Source: Linepithema humile (taxonomy: Eukaryota > Arthropoda > Insecta > Hymenoptera > Formicidae). Taken from it: a stretch of DNA of 64,000 bases. The notes under the pieces were generated by a model, which worked only from the letters and a program-made list of their open reading frames with translations, was not told the DNA's origin and searched no databases. The stretch spans positions 20,460,001 through 20,524,000 of the forward strand of contig NC_090133.1 in NCBI RefSeq assembly GCF_040581485.1, read 5' to 3'. The position numbers were made by a program, and so were the translations under genes. Below, one piece after another: positions 11,707 to 22,620 of the stretch. How positions within the stretch are numbered: position 1 is the first letter of the stretch; each line of letters begins with the position of its first letter.

Positions 11707-11926
11707 ATCTATTCTTTGGGAATTGCAATATTGTAGTGTAGAGCAAAATTTTGTTAGAATTTCAGATGTTTGAAGAAATCAAGTGATAAAATTACGCCAC
11801 AGTCACAGTTGTTCGCAGTTATTCGTCTTGACGACTTTAATTTTATTTCACAATGTAGACCTTTTACACACATCTTTTTAACGGTTTCATAGTATGACAA
11901 TCAAACTGTTTTATATTGCCTGAGTT

Positions 11927-11962
11927 ACTGAAAATGATCAAATTACTGATCGAAACGTTTAA
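11927..11962 (+). repeat. Isolated CTGAAAA...GATCGAAACG hairpin
   Basis: ACTGAAAATGATC ... GATCGAAACGTTT repeats the GAAAC hairpin of the 1809 and 11591 elements, but without the CTAGCTCC tail. The stem is GATC/GATC. The core differs at one base from the CTGANGA form, so it is a decayed copy. Confidence 0.5.
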
Positions 11963-11974
11963 CGAATTTTTGGT

Positions 11975-12720
11975 TTTTTTTATATGAAGATTGTTAACAC
12001 ACTAATGTGTTAACTAACTAATGTGTAAACTAACTAACAAGAAAATTGTAATAATTAGCGAATAACAACCAGCGTTTTAAGCACGAATAGTCTCGTTTCT
12101 TATATTTGTTATTATTTCGTGCTTTATCTATCCTTCACTTTTGTTACGCCATTTTATTATTCCACAGAAATCATGTAGATTACATTGAATGACCGATAAA
12201 TTTGAGAAAAATTTATGTTATGGGTTATGCAACAGTGTGATAAAAAATTGTTTGATTTATCTATAAATAAAAGTGCAGAAAGTCATGACATTTTTAATTG
12301 TTTTAATGATAAAATTCCCATAAACTCATGACTGATATTTACTTATCGCGATATTCTTTCAATATATTTGCGATAAGGAAATGTAAATCTCACAATTGTT
12401 TTGGCTTTTAACTTTCCGATCTCTCAGAGTCGCAAAAAGTTTCTAGACAAGTTTAAGTGTTTATTACATTATATTTTTCTTCGAAGTTTGACTAAAAAGT
12501 TTGTCGTCAAAATATAATGTAATAGATATAAAATATCTTGTAATATGGATAATATGGTAGTATAGAACTATATAAAACTTTTCAAATAAATAAATTGAAA
12601 ATTTCAAACCGAGAATAGTTTTGAAAGAGTATTCTACAGTATTTTTTTACGGAAATATACATATAAATTGATCTTATTAGATTGATTTTTGAATCTTGAT
12701 CTTTACAATAATGATGACAC
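11975..12720. other. AT-rich gene-free spacer
   Basis: ACTAATGTGT is repeated near 12000-12030. No gene or defined element is recognised. Confidence 0.5.
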
Positions 12721-12723
12721 ACT

Positions 12724-12868
12724 AATGCCCATTTCCACCAATGTAGATTAACTTTAATTTCGGTTTAACTTACTCTTCATCTTTTTCTAGTTCTAAGAAT
12801 TAGAAAAAGGTGAAGAGTAAGTTGAACCGAGATTAAAGTTACGTTCTACATTGGTGGAATCGGGCATA
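12724..12868. mobile_element. Foldback MITE (TGCCCGATTCCACCAA family), simple copy
   Basis: The ends read ATGCCCATTTCCACCAATG on the left and TGGTGGAATCGGGCATAA on the right. The arms continue through TAGATTAACTTTAAT and GGTTCAACTTACTCTTCATC to the same TCTAGTTCTAAGAATTAGA turn as the copy at 9571-9820. At about 145 bp it is essentially all palindrome, with no coding capacity. Confidence 0.85.
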
Positions 12869-12896
12869 AGTGTGAGAATCTCAAAAACTGATTTTT

Positions 12897-13052
12897 CTCG
12901 AGAAAAAATGGTATAATTGGTTAGATGTAAATATATATAATTAGTTATGAAAAGATCTGAATTTTAAATGATCATATAAAATTACATATGTTATTAGATC
13001 TTTTCATAACTAATTATATTGTATATTATCATATTACACCATTTTTTCTCGG
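12897..13052. mobile_element. MITE with CTCGAGAAAAAATGGT termini
   Basis: CTCGAGAAAAAATGGTATAA on the left pairs with ACACCATTTTTTCTCGG on the right. Inside, AATTAGTTATGAAAAGATCT pairs with AGATCTTTTCATAACTAATT. It is about 155 bp long, starts 28 bases after the previous MITE and ends about 70 bases before a TC microsatellite. No coding capacity. Confidence 0.8.
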
Positions 13053-13122
13053 GTTCTTCTTATAATATATTCTTGGAATTGGTAGTGGTCAAACGATCTG
13101 GAGGATGTACTTCTCGCACTTC

Positions 13123-13124
<2 letters not shown>

Positions 13125-13165
<41 letters not shown>
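13125..13165. repeat. TC microsatellite
   Basis: About 20 uninterrupted TC units. The overlapping 65-codon plus-strand frame reads through the repeat as Leu-Ser and is not a gene. Confidence 0.95.
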
Positions 13166-13167
<2 letters not shown>

Positions 13168-13169
13168 GA

Positions 13170-15220
13170 AAAAAACACGTATACGAGCGGATACCGTATT
13201 TTTACTTTTAAATTAAAATCTTAAAATTAAGGTCTTAACGGTCTTTTTAACAACCGAAAATTTGCACGGAATTGCTTTATATAGCGGTTTAAAATTGAAT
13301 TATTGATGTAAAAAAAAATAAGGTTAAAGGATGCTTCTGAATATGTTATAACAGATTTGAAAAAACTGGATTGAGGAAATTAGATGCGCAATTTTAATAT
13401 GCATGTTTATATACATTTTTTCTTCGTATTTTTTATAAGCATATTTTTTTAACGACAACAAAGATTTAACGAATTTAGTTCGACGAGAAAAAACACTTGT
13501 TACTTGTCAAAATATATTTGATAGAACAGACGGCATGTTACTTATAGCAGAAATATCATGTAGTCAAGTAAGAACGATTACATAAATCATAACTATGAAA
13601 CAACAAGCAGACCAATTATTATCGAATGTAAGATCCAGAAGGCAGCATACTTTTATGTGATGCAATAATACTTACGTCAAAACGACCGTATCTTCCAGTA
13701 TCAGCAAATAGATTTATTATGTTTGCATCATATTAAAAAGCTATCTTTTAGCTTTGATAATATTAAACATTAATTTTTAATTTTTGCATTTTTATAATAT
13801 AAATAATTTTTAGAGTATAAATATACCATCGATAAATATGTATCTTTAGATAATGTTAAGTAAATTTAATATTACCCAAAAATATCGTAGAGTAGTTAGA
13901 ACTTTTCATTGAATACAGATAAAATCAGTAAAAATTGATGAATTTATTGTAACAAAGCCTATTCATCTTTTTTATTTTCTTTTAAACTTTTGGTTTTTAT
14001 ATTGCATATTTTATATTACTTTTGTTTTTTATATTGCATTTATTTCATTTAAATATAATTGTTTTGTAGCATTTTGTAATGAACAAATATGACGAGAAAA
14101 ATGTTTCAACAAATTTCTTGAAATTTGCTATAATATCTATGCCCATAGCTTTTAACTATTACATTTGGACATTATGACGCCGTATTCTATCAATTATTTC
14201 TTAAGTATACACTTAGCATTTGAATGACGTGACTAGTGGTTCTATAGGTAACTCACCACGTGCAATCGTTTTTGTGTTAGATATCTACGCAAATCGCTAG
14301 TCCAACCGGCTATTCAGCAAGAGCTACCTCTCTATAATGCGTTACAGTTGATTATGGGAGCATTACTCGTTTTAAAGAAGTGATAGACAGTTATTTCTTG
14401 CCATTTTGTATCATAATTTGACTGCCCAATTAAACTAGTGTGCTACTTGAAGTGATATCGTTTTATAATATCGTAATACTACGTGAGAATAAAATTATTT
14501 TTCTTTGCACTTATGATAACATCCGGGTACCACTACAAGAATATTTGTATATTGCTTATCATTATTAGTTTATCATATATTATTTTATGTTAAATTTTTA
14601 AAATTAATTTTTATTATAAAATATAAAAAGCTAAGTTAATAAATTCTCATTAGAATACTTATTCGATGCATTTTCATTATCATATTTTTTTATTAGAAAA
14701 ACATGTATATTCTTAAATATGTAAAGTAAATTGTAATAGAAGAAAGGAAATAACAAGAAAAATGAAGAAGATTAATAGTCTAATATATCAATTTTTTTAA
14801 AGATTTAATCTATTCAATCTCTATTTGAAGTAACGTTTGGTGATGCCGATGATTGTTTGAAGTTCTTAAAAAAAATCTTGACACTCTCTGAGTGTTTTCG
14901 AAGAAAAATTCTGTTAGTGCTAAGCCAAGCAGATTTTCTGAACAAATTGTTGTAACAAATTCACTTCAATGCAAAAATACTTTGTTGAATGATAAATGAT
15001 ATATTTACAAAAATACATAAATTAAATGATAAATGTTTATATCGACAAATTTTATCTTTATTTCGAATATGTGTGTATGTATTTATGCGCAATAACCCTG
15101 TTTTTGCTTATACTATGTCTTTTCCGTTTGTGCATAATCAAATTTTTGTAGACGATAAATAGCAAGATAAACTTTGAACGATTTTTTTTCTTCTACTATA
15201 CACGTACTGATACATATACA
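13170..15220. other. AT-rich gene-free spacer
   Basis: No gene is supported. A less AT-rich stretch around 14170-14420 has TTCTTAAGTATACACTTAGC and several CG dinucleotides but no open frame or complete inverted repeat that I can define. Confidence 0.5.
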
Positions 15221-15241
15221 TGGGCGTAGTCAGAGGGGGGC
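15221..15241 (+). repeat. Possible transposon terminus (GGGCGTAGTCAGAGGGGGGC)
   Basis: An abrupt G-rich 20-mer in AT-rich DNA. Similar GGGCGTAGCCAGGGGGG-like strings are often seen at ends of dispersed animal transposons (general impression, not a search result). The partner terminus was not found. Confidence 0.25.
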
Positions 15242-15650
15242 AAATAGGGTGTTAAATTTCCGAAATTTCTTATTTGTTAAATTATTATGCATTATTACAA
15301 CAATGAGAAACATATTACTATTATTATCAAGTTAACAAGATCTGAAAATAATTTTATCATATTTATCATTAAAAAAATAATTGCTTTGAAAATTTATATA
15401 AGAAATCTCGAATATAATTACTTCGAAATCATGCAATAAGTCCCAAAGATAATCGCACAATCACATGGATTTGATATGCACGTGTCATTTAGTTTTATTT
15501 CTTTTTACATGACTCTTAATGAATATTCTTAAATGCATTTATGTGTCGCACGAATAGATTTAATAAAACGAAAAAGTAAATTTTGCATTATAGTGTTTAG
15601 TTTTTTTAAAATTTAAATAAAATTTTGCTCTTGGTAAATAACAGAACTAT

Positions 15651-15879
15651 GCACAGAAAGAACACTTTTGCTGATAGATCTAAAAATTATACTAGCTATA
15701 GATTTAAAAATAAATTTTGTTGGACATTCAAAGTTATCAATAGAGCATTACATCCTTTTTATATTGCAGCAAAAAGTTTCGAGTGCTCTATTGATAAATT
15801 TTGAATGTCCAACAAAATTTTTAGATCTATATCTAGCACAATATTTAGATCTTTTAGCAATAGTGTTATTTCCGTGTGC
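15651..15879. mobile_element. Foldback MITE with GCACAGAAAGAACACT termini
   Basis: GCACAGAAAGAACACTTTTG on the left pairs with the TAGTGTTATTTCCGTGTGC end on the right. Inner arms pair GATAGATCTAAAAATTATAC and TTGTTGGACATTCAAAGTTA with their complements. The turn is near 15755-15785. The opposed frames at 15668-15973 and 15748-15942 mirror the palindrome and are not genes. Confidence 0.85.
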
Positions 15880-17397
15880 GTTCTCAAAATCAGTAAAAAA
15901 TATGCAAATTATGAATTGCATAGATATTTCTTTTCTACTCATAAAACTAAATATTATTATATTGATCTTCTAAATCAGATATTGATTCTAAAAAATCTTA
16001 ACTTTTAGTTTTTTCTTATATTATTATATATTATTTCAAAAGCAATTTGAAAACAAGTTTGCAAAACAATTTTGTGAACAAGAGATAATACAATAGTATA
16101 CAATACAAGATATTTCTGTATGAGTGGCGCTCTCTTTTACATCAATCTGAAAGAGTCTACAGCAGATAAGAAAGTAAAATGTAAAAAAGAATTTATATAA
16201 TGAAATGCATTAAATACATTATTAATTAATTGTGGCAATTCTACGAATTTCTTAAAACTAATGTAAGAGTTACTTTAGATAATGAATAAGTATATAATAT
16301 ATATAAGATCTAATATTCTTTTGTTGTCAAATTGAATATATTGCTAACTAGTTTTGATGAAACTACAAATCTTTTAAAGATAATTTAACATTTGCAATTA
16401 AATTGTCTATAATTTTGCAGAAAATATAAAATTAAATATATACATATTCTATTATACTAGCACAACATATAAATGCTAAAGTAGCAAGAGCAACAATTTT
16501 ATCGATGATCGAAAAATCAGAAAGTATTCATTTATACTTAGTTACCGCGAAAGTATATAAATCCACTTTAAATGATTTTTTTCTGCAAAAAATTAAAATA
16601 ATATAATAAAATGTGAATTTTCTTGAAAATAAACCAGTATTATATTAAAAATCTAAGACAAAAGAATTTGTTATTCCAGTATATTTAAGGATGTTTAGTA
16701 CCTATTTTTGAAGTATTAGGAATTTAACAATAATTTTACAGATTGTTCTCACATATGTTCGGAGACTTGTAAAAAAATTCGGAATCAATTCACTGAAATA
16801 ATCAAAAGTTATAAAGATTTTAATTTACAACGAATTTATCCGTGACTTTATAAAAAACTTGTGATTGCGTTGATTCAAGTGGCTAAAATGGATAAAAAGA
16901 ATGATAGAAATTAGTTTAAAATTTGAAAAAGTATACTAGATATAGAAGAAATATTTGATTAAATAATTTTTGACTAAGTATGAATGGTTCAAAAGATATC
17001 GAATATAATTCGATCAAAATTATTAAATTTTTTAATAAAATAGTTGAAAAATTTCTATATTTTGTGATTATTCACTGTTTCAATTTTTATTCTGACATTT
17101 TAAACCACTCTGAAATTCTACACGAATAAATTATTTTATCTTTATAAATAAAATTTCGAGATTGATATCGTCACTGCCAAAAGTTTCTCATTATAATTCA
17201 GAAAATTTAAAAATTCTCAGAATAAAAGCAACAGAAATTCAAAAGAACATTCTGCAATCTAATTATGAACAAATGATAAGATTCTCTGCGCAATCTTTAT
17301 TACTCAAACTATATAAGAAGAGCATATTTAAATATATTCGTTAAAATCGAATTTCTACTACTACTTTTTGCTACGATTGTACGTACAAAAAATATCC
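15880..17397. other. AT-rich gene-free spacer
   Basis: Very AT-rich, with no gene, RNA or inverted repeat supported. The 60-codon frame at 17162 is Lys/Ile/Ser-rich and unremarkable. Confidence 0.5.
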
Positions 17398-18147
17398 TTA
17401 AGGGGACTAGGCAGTCAAATCGCTTAAAAATCAAGATTCTTTTTATGGGTCAATTGCAAAGAAATAAAAACAAATCCAGATTTACCCTTTTACCCAATGT
17501 TTATTGTTATCATACAGATTGAAAAAAAATTGGTATTAGATATATTTAACAAATGGCGTGACAAAGAGACGACCATATAAAAATTTCAAAAAATTTTGAT
17601 TTACTCTTGTAGCGATACAGAGTTTAAAAAGTGATATATCGACATTTTTTGCTGGATATTGTTCGTCAGACTCGTAATTTCCAGCCAAACCTAAAAAAAA
17701 AAAAAACAAATCGGAACAAAATTATTAAAATGACGGTCAAAAAACGGCGATTTTTTCGAAAAAAATAATTTTTTATAACGAAAAAACGCGACTTTTAAAT
17801 TTTTTGAAAAACTCGAATTTTTACAGACTGTATCGGAGGTTTCGCGGAAAATGACACATGTTTTATACATCCTAGAATTTTTTTAAATTGATCTGAACTT
17901 TCGTCTATTCGTAATCACGGCAAACCCCCCCAAAAAAAGTCGAGAAAAACGCATTCACAGTTTTGAAAGATTTCAAAGTACCGTTACTAATACGCACCTC
18001 AAATCCGTACGCCGCTCGATCTTTTTGGCTGCCAAATCGGTAATTTTGTGATTTTCGACATCTACCAAGCGGCACTTTATTCAGAAAGGATAGTACTCAA
18101 AAAATGCAATAAAAGAAATCGATTTTTTGACTGTCTAGTCCCCTTAA
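17398..18147. mobile_element. Non-autonomous DNA transposon, TTAA flanks (piggyBac-type?)
   Basis: The left end TTAAGGGGACTAGGCAGTCA and right end TTTGACTGTCTAGTCCCCTTAA-type sequence form inverted repeats of about 20 bp. TTAA at both borders fits the TTAA target of piggyBac-like elements. The roughly 740-bp interior has short A/T runs and a few CG-containing blocks (for example ATTCGTAATCACGGC) but no transposase frame. It ends about 160 bp before the predicted reductase start region, so it could contribute upstream sequence to that gene. Confidence 0.8.
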
Positions 18148-18305
18148 AAAGGTATAGGTCAAAAGAAAAATCTACATGGCTAAAATAGCTGAATAATTTA
18201 TTACAAATAAAGTCATATAAAATGCAAAATACCTTCAATTATGTATCGAATAACTTTATCGCGACTTTAGGTTAAAAGATCGTGAACACCAAATATACAT
18301 AGATG

Positions 18306-18340
18306 TATATGCATAAGGTATTCTTGTAAAGTCATCAGTT
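18306..18340 (+). promoter_or_regulatory. Candidate TATA plus Inr of the reductase gene
   Basis: GTATATGCATAAGG has its TATAT at 18306-18310. TCAGTT, the arthropod initiator form, lies at 18335-18340. Placing +1 at its A (18337) puts the TATA box at about -31, the usual spacing. The 5' leader would run about 480 bases to the ATG at 18819. Alternatively it could be spliced, because a pyrimidine-rich stretch ending TTATTTCAG at 18523 is a good acceptor for an upstream 5' exon. Confidence 0.4.
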
Positions 18341-18818
18341 ATTAAAACGCAAGCGTAGTTTCCTTGATTTTTTTCTCCTAAACAAATACTCTTCGTTTCT
18401 TTTTATATTCACATTCGTTGATATTCACATTCAATGGTAATGAAGTGTTTCTCCTTCTCCTTTTTTTCTTGCCCACTTCCTCTTCTTTATTTATCTTCAT
18501 ACTCATACATTTCCTTATTTCAGTTGAAGCGCTGTAGTCGTCACATTTACCACGATCGCGTATTGTGCTCTATCATAAATAATTTGTTCATTTTTGTCGA
18601 TTTTCCACAGTATTTCGACAAAAAGCAATATTTTAAAAAAGTGCATCCCTGTATGTTACAAAAATTAGAATTTGTGAACAGCTCAATAATTCATAAGTTT
18701 ATAAAAATAGTGATCAAATATCTTGACATTAAGTGTAAATCATAAATTTTTGTTGTCGATTTTGCAATATTGAGCAAAATCATAAATATTTCTTGACGCG
18801 TCTAGAAACGCCAACGAA

Positions 18819-20761
18819 ATGACACACACAAGCAATACCTATATTGATGATTTATTGGATATGTCGGATCCTGTAGTTTCATCGGCTACTAGTGAGATTA
18901 TATCATCCTTCGAAGGATGCAACATTCTTATAACAGGGGGTTCTGGCTTCCTTGGCATACTCTTAATCGAAAAATTATTGCGGTAAGTACTTTTATATAA
19001 AAATCTTTAGTGTAATGTAATTAATTTAACAAACATGATATATAATAGTTTCTTAGCATTAGTTATTTGAATCAATCTCTTTTTGTAATAAGTAATATAT
19101 TATTAAAAACACAAACTCTGTCATATAAAATACTTTTAAGGTGAAAAAATTGTTTAGCGATAAGCCTTTAATAAATTAATATAAGTTGAGTCAACAATAA
19201 AATAAAAGTACAGTCATAAATCCTAATAAAAATATTTATCGAAAAATTGATTAAAAACGAATATTTTTAGATGTTGCCCGGATATAGGAAAACTGTATTT
19301 ATTCATGAGGGTGAAAAAAGGAAAATTGGCGGAACAGCGGTTTGCGGAACATTTCAATGATGTTGTTAGTAATAAACATATTAAAGAACACACATATACA
19401 ATTTAGATAGAAAAGATTTACACCCCGGCGATTTCTTTAAAATTTTTATTTTTTTTAGGTTTATGATAGACTAAAAAAAGAGCAACCCAATTTTATGACC
19501 AAAGTAATAATGATAGAAGCCGATTTGAAAGAGTTAGATCTCGGATTGTCGCCAGAAAATAAAGAACGTCTTTTAGACACAAACATAATTTTCCACGCGG
19601 CAGCCACTGTGCGATTTAACGAAACACTTCGAAATGCTGTGAAGATAAACGTGAATGGAACAAAGCAACTTGTTCTCTTTGCGAAAAAATTGTCGAACTT
19701 GAAAGTAGGTAAAAAGAACCACTTTAATCGAGCTTCCATTCTTATTAATACAAAAATTTGATTTACGTTGATTATGCAATTATTTCGTTTTTATTTAGGC
19801 ATTTGTCCATATATCTACTGCATATGCTCATTGCGTAAACGCATTCATTGAAGAAAAATTTTACTCTTCACCTTTAGACGCGGATCAGATATTAACATTA
19901 GTGGATAGTTTCGATGATAAAATATTGGATCAAATTACGCCAATGTAAGTGTTCAATTGAAAAAATTACAAAGTCAAAAATCACAAAATCGAATGTTGTT
20001 CAACGCGGTTATTTAACATGCATTTTCTTATATAAATATTATACAGTATTTTCTATCAACGCACAATTTTCATCAAATGCACAATTTCATCTAATTATTA
20101 TTCGTTCATTTCTGTTTTGCTCTTTTGCATCAAACAAGCTATTCCGCAGTTAATTTTTATACTTTCACCTTTAACATATTACTTATACCTTCTTTATGTT
20201 TGCATACATACAATTTGTTGCAAAATTTGGATGTTAAGTAATAATAATAGAATATATTCTATATTTTTTATTGGAGATGCTTAATTTAATTTTGCTGCAA
20301 TTTCTTGAAATGAGCAAGAGTGCAATACTTTATTCGGTGCCTTCTTCAATTTTAATTTATGACATTTATATATAAGTGTAATAAATATGTATTCCTATAA
20401 AATCTTCAGTTTCAAATATTACATTAAGCAGACATAGATTAATAGGTAAATGGCCGAATACATATGTGTTTACGAAAGCGATCGCTGAAGACATAGTGAG
20501 ACAATGTAGCGCCGAGATTCCGATTTGCATTGTACGTCCAGCGATTATAACGTCAACGGCCAACGAACCATTGACTGGATGGATCAACAACATATATGGA
20601 GCAGTGGGTGTAGTGATGGGCAGTGGCATAGGTTTATTACGTACCTTACATTGTAATCCCGACATTATAGCAGATATCGTACCTGCAGATTACGTTGTTT
20701 GTAATGCCATCGCCGCGGCTTGGGACACTGCCAAAACAAAGTAAGCTTATGTTTATCAAAG

Positions 20762-20792
<31 letters not shown>

Positions 20793-20800
20793 TTATATAT

Positions 20801-20855
<55 letters not shown>

Positions 20856-22124
20856 CTTATCAAATATGTTACGTTTATTCGGTTGCAATTCTTTTCTCAT
20901 TATCACATTTTATTATGACGTTTATTTTAATTTATCGATATTAATCGATATTTTTTACAGTTGATTTTGAAATGTCGTATAAAAAAGATATTATTATATT
21001 GGTATTTTAAAATATATAAATTTATAAAAATATATAAAATGTCTTAAACTTTTTTCTCTCATTTTCTTTCCATGTTTTCTAAAATTTGTATCGATTTTTC
21101 TTTAGCGGGAATATCAAAACATTGATAAGTTTTTAACTATGAAGCATTTAAAATCTATACCTATACAAATACAAATAAAATATTGCATGCAGTGTCTTAG
21201 TCTGAAAATCTTTTATCTTTCTGTATAAGATTGGAATTCTTTAACAATATGTATGCAATAATACATAAGTTTTTAATTATTGTTTTTAATTAACATTTAT
21301 CACTTTCTTTCAGAGATACTCTACTGAGTACCGAGACTGAAAATTCGAAGAGTCCGGAAACAAAGAGATTATCGGTTTTCAATTACATATCATCGCGTCA
21401 AAATCCAATCACCTGGAGAAGATTCATGAAATTGAACGAGACCTATGGCTTACAGGTTCCAACCACGAATGTGCTTTGGTATTATATGCTCTTTTTAAAC
21501 AAATATCTACTCGTGCACTATATTTGTGTGATATTCTTGCACATGATACCTGCCGCTATAGTAGATACTTTATTCTTCCTCACTGGCCGAAAACCCATGT
21601 AAGAAATTCATCGATTTTATTTGAAATGTAATAAATAATTCTCATAAAATTCTTTACAACATTCAACGAAGACAAGTTGCCAATTTTCAGATTGTGGAAG
21701 GCTTATAAGAAGATAAACTTATTTGGTTCCATATTATCGTATTTCACTACGCAACAGTGGCAATTTAACAATGACGCCGTTTTAGAATTATGGAACCGTA
21801 TGAATCCGACTGATCGTGAGATTTTTTATTTTAACATAGAGGACATAGACTGGGAGATATATTTGAAGAATATGATACCTGGTATGCGCTTATACTTAGC
21901 TCACGAATCGCTCGACACTATGGACGTAGCCAAAGCAAGATACAGAAAGTAGGTATTAAGTCTGCATGAATATGTATTACCACTCTTTCTGGTATAATGT
22001 ACTTACAATGAGTTTCTTCTTTTTCAGACTAAAGGTTGCCCATTATACATTATTAACGATTTCTGCGATTCTGTTGACATGGGGCTTCGTAAGATTAATA
22101 ATGTATATAATGTCATTTTTCTGA
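18819..22124 (+). CDS. Fatty acyl-CoA reductase, 8 exons
   Basis: Predicted to reduce long-chain fatty acyl-CoA to fatty alcohol with NADPH, feeding wax, pheromone or cuticular lipid synthesis (family knowledge). Exons: 18819-18982, 19271-19364, 19459-19704, 19799-19944, 20438-20740, 21314-21598, 21691-21948, 22028-22124. All junctions are GT/AG and keep frame, giving about 530 residues, normal for the family. The Rossmann nucleotide-binding motif TGGSGFLG is at residues 39-46. AFVHISTAYAHC spans 169-180. The active site is Y226-V-F-T-K230 within WPNTYVFTKAIAED, followed by IVRPAIITST. The C-terminal 'sterile' (FAR_C) domain includes VFNYISSRQNPITW (339-352). Hydrophobic stretches at about 371-406 and 504-530 suggest membrane attachment, typical of insect reductases of ER or peroxisome. 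The start was chosen as the ATG closest upstream in frame, with stop codons before it. No frameshift or missing motif is visible, so it looks functional. Exon 5 has competing acceptors. Which paralogue it is cannot be told. Confidence 0.95.
20761..20850. repeat. TA then TC microsatellite in reductase intron 5
   Basis: About 45 bases of TA/TATATT repeat run directly into about 45 bases of TC repeat, 20 bases after the exon 5 donor. The overlapping plus-strand frames here start in exon 5 in another frame and are not genes. Confidence 0.95.
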
Positions 22125-22170
22125 TTTTGTAGAACTTTGCTAAATTTTGCAAATTTTGCAATTTTATAAT

Positions 22171-22182
22171 AATAAAAATAAA
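22171..22182 (+). terminator. Polyadenylation signals of the reductase gene
   Basis: Two overlapping AATAAA hexamers (22171-22176 and 22177-22182) lie about 47-58 bases after the stop codon. They give a short 3' UTR with cleavage expected 10-30 bases downstream. Confidence 0.7.
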
Positions 22183-22189
22183 TTACTAT

Positions 22190-22620
22190 AATGAAAAAAT
22201 AATGTAATATTTAATGATGGAATAAGTGGGAATAAAAATGTTTGCTTTGATGTATTGTTTATAATGTCTACCTTAGATGTTCTCCTAAATAATTTAGTCC
22301 ATCATAAAATTTTTTTAACTTAAATGCATTTACAGTTGCATTTTTGATTCTCAGCTATGATGAAAAGCAGCAAAGTATTTCCAAAACGTCTTTCTGTTTT
22401 TTTTTTATCATAATTAAGATTAAAGAATGGAATTGTATGAACACATTTAATAAGTTAAAAAAGTTTTATGATGTGAATTATTTATTATTTATTACTATGT
22501 GTAACATACTATATGTGTAACATATTATATTATATATAAATAAAGAAAGTAATGAGAGACAGAAACAGAAAGAAAGAGAAACTATGCAATTGTCTTATTA
22601 TATTATTTTATTAATATTAT
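22190..22620. other. Spacer after reductase gene
   Basis: AT-rich, with a GTGTAACATA duplication near 22500-22525 and an AGAGAAACAGAAAG purine run near 22555-22580. No gene is seen. Confidence 0.5.

Noticed and set aside
18434..18745. 103-codon plus-strand frame just upstream of the reductase
   Set aside because: It lies in the probable 5' leader or first intron, spans a pyrimidine tract and an acceptor-like TTATTTCAG, and encodes a low-complexity Phe/Ser/Tyr-rich start with no family resemblance.
19461..19779. Minus-strand frames of 92 and 68 codons
   Set aside because: They are the opposite strand of reductase exon 3, whose plus-strand reading matches the family exactly.
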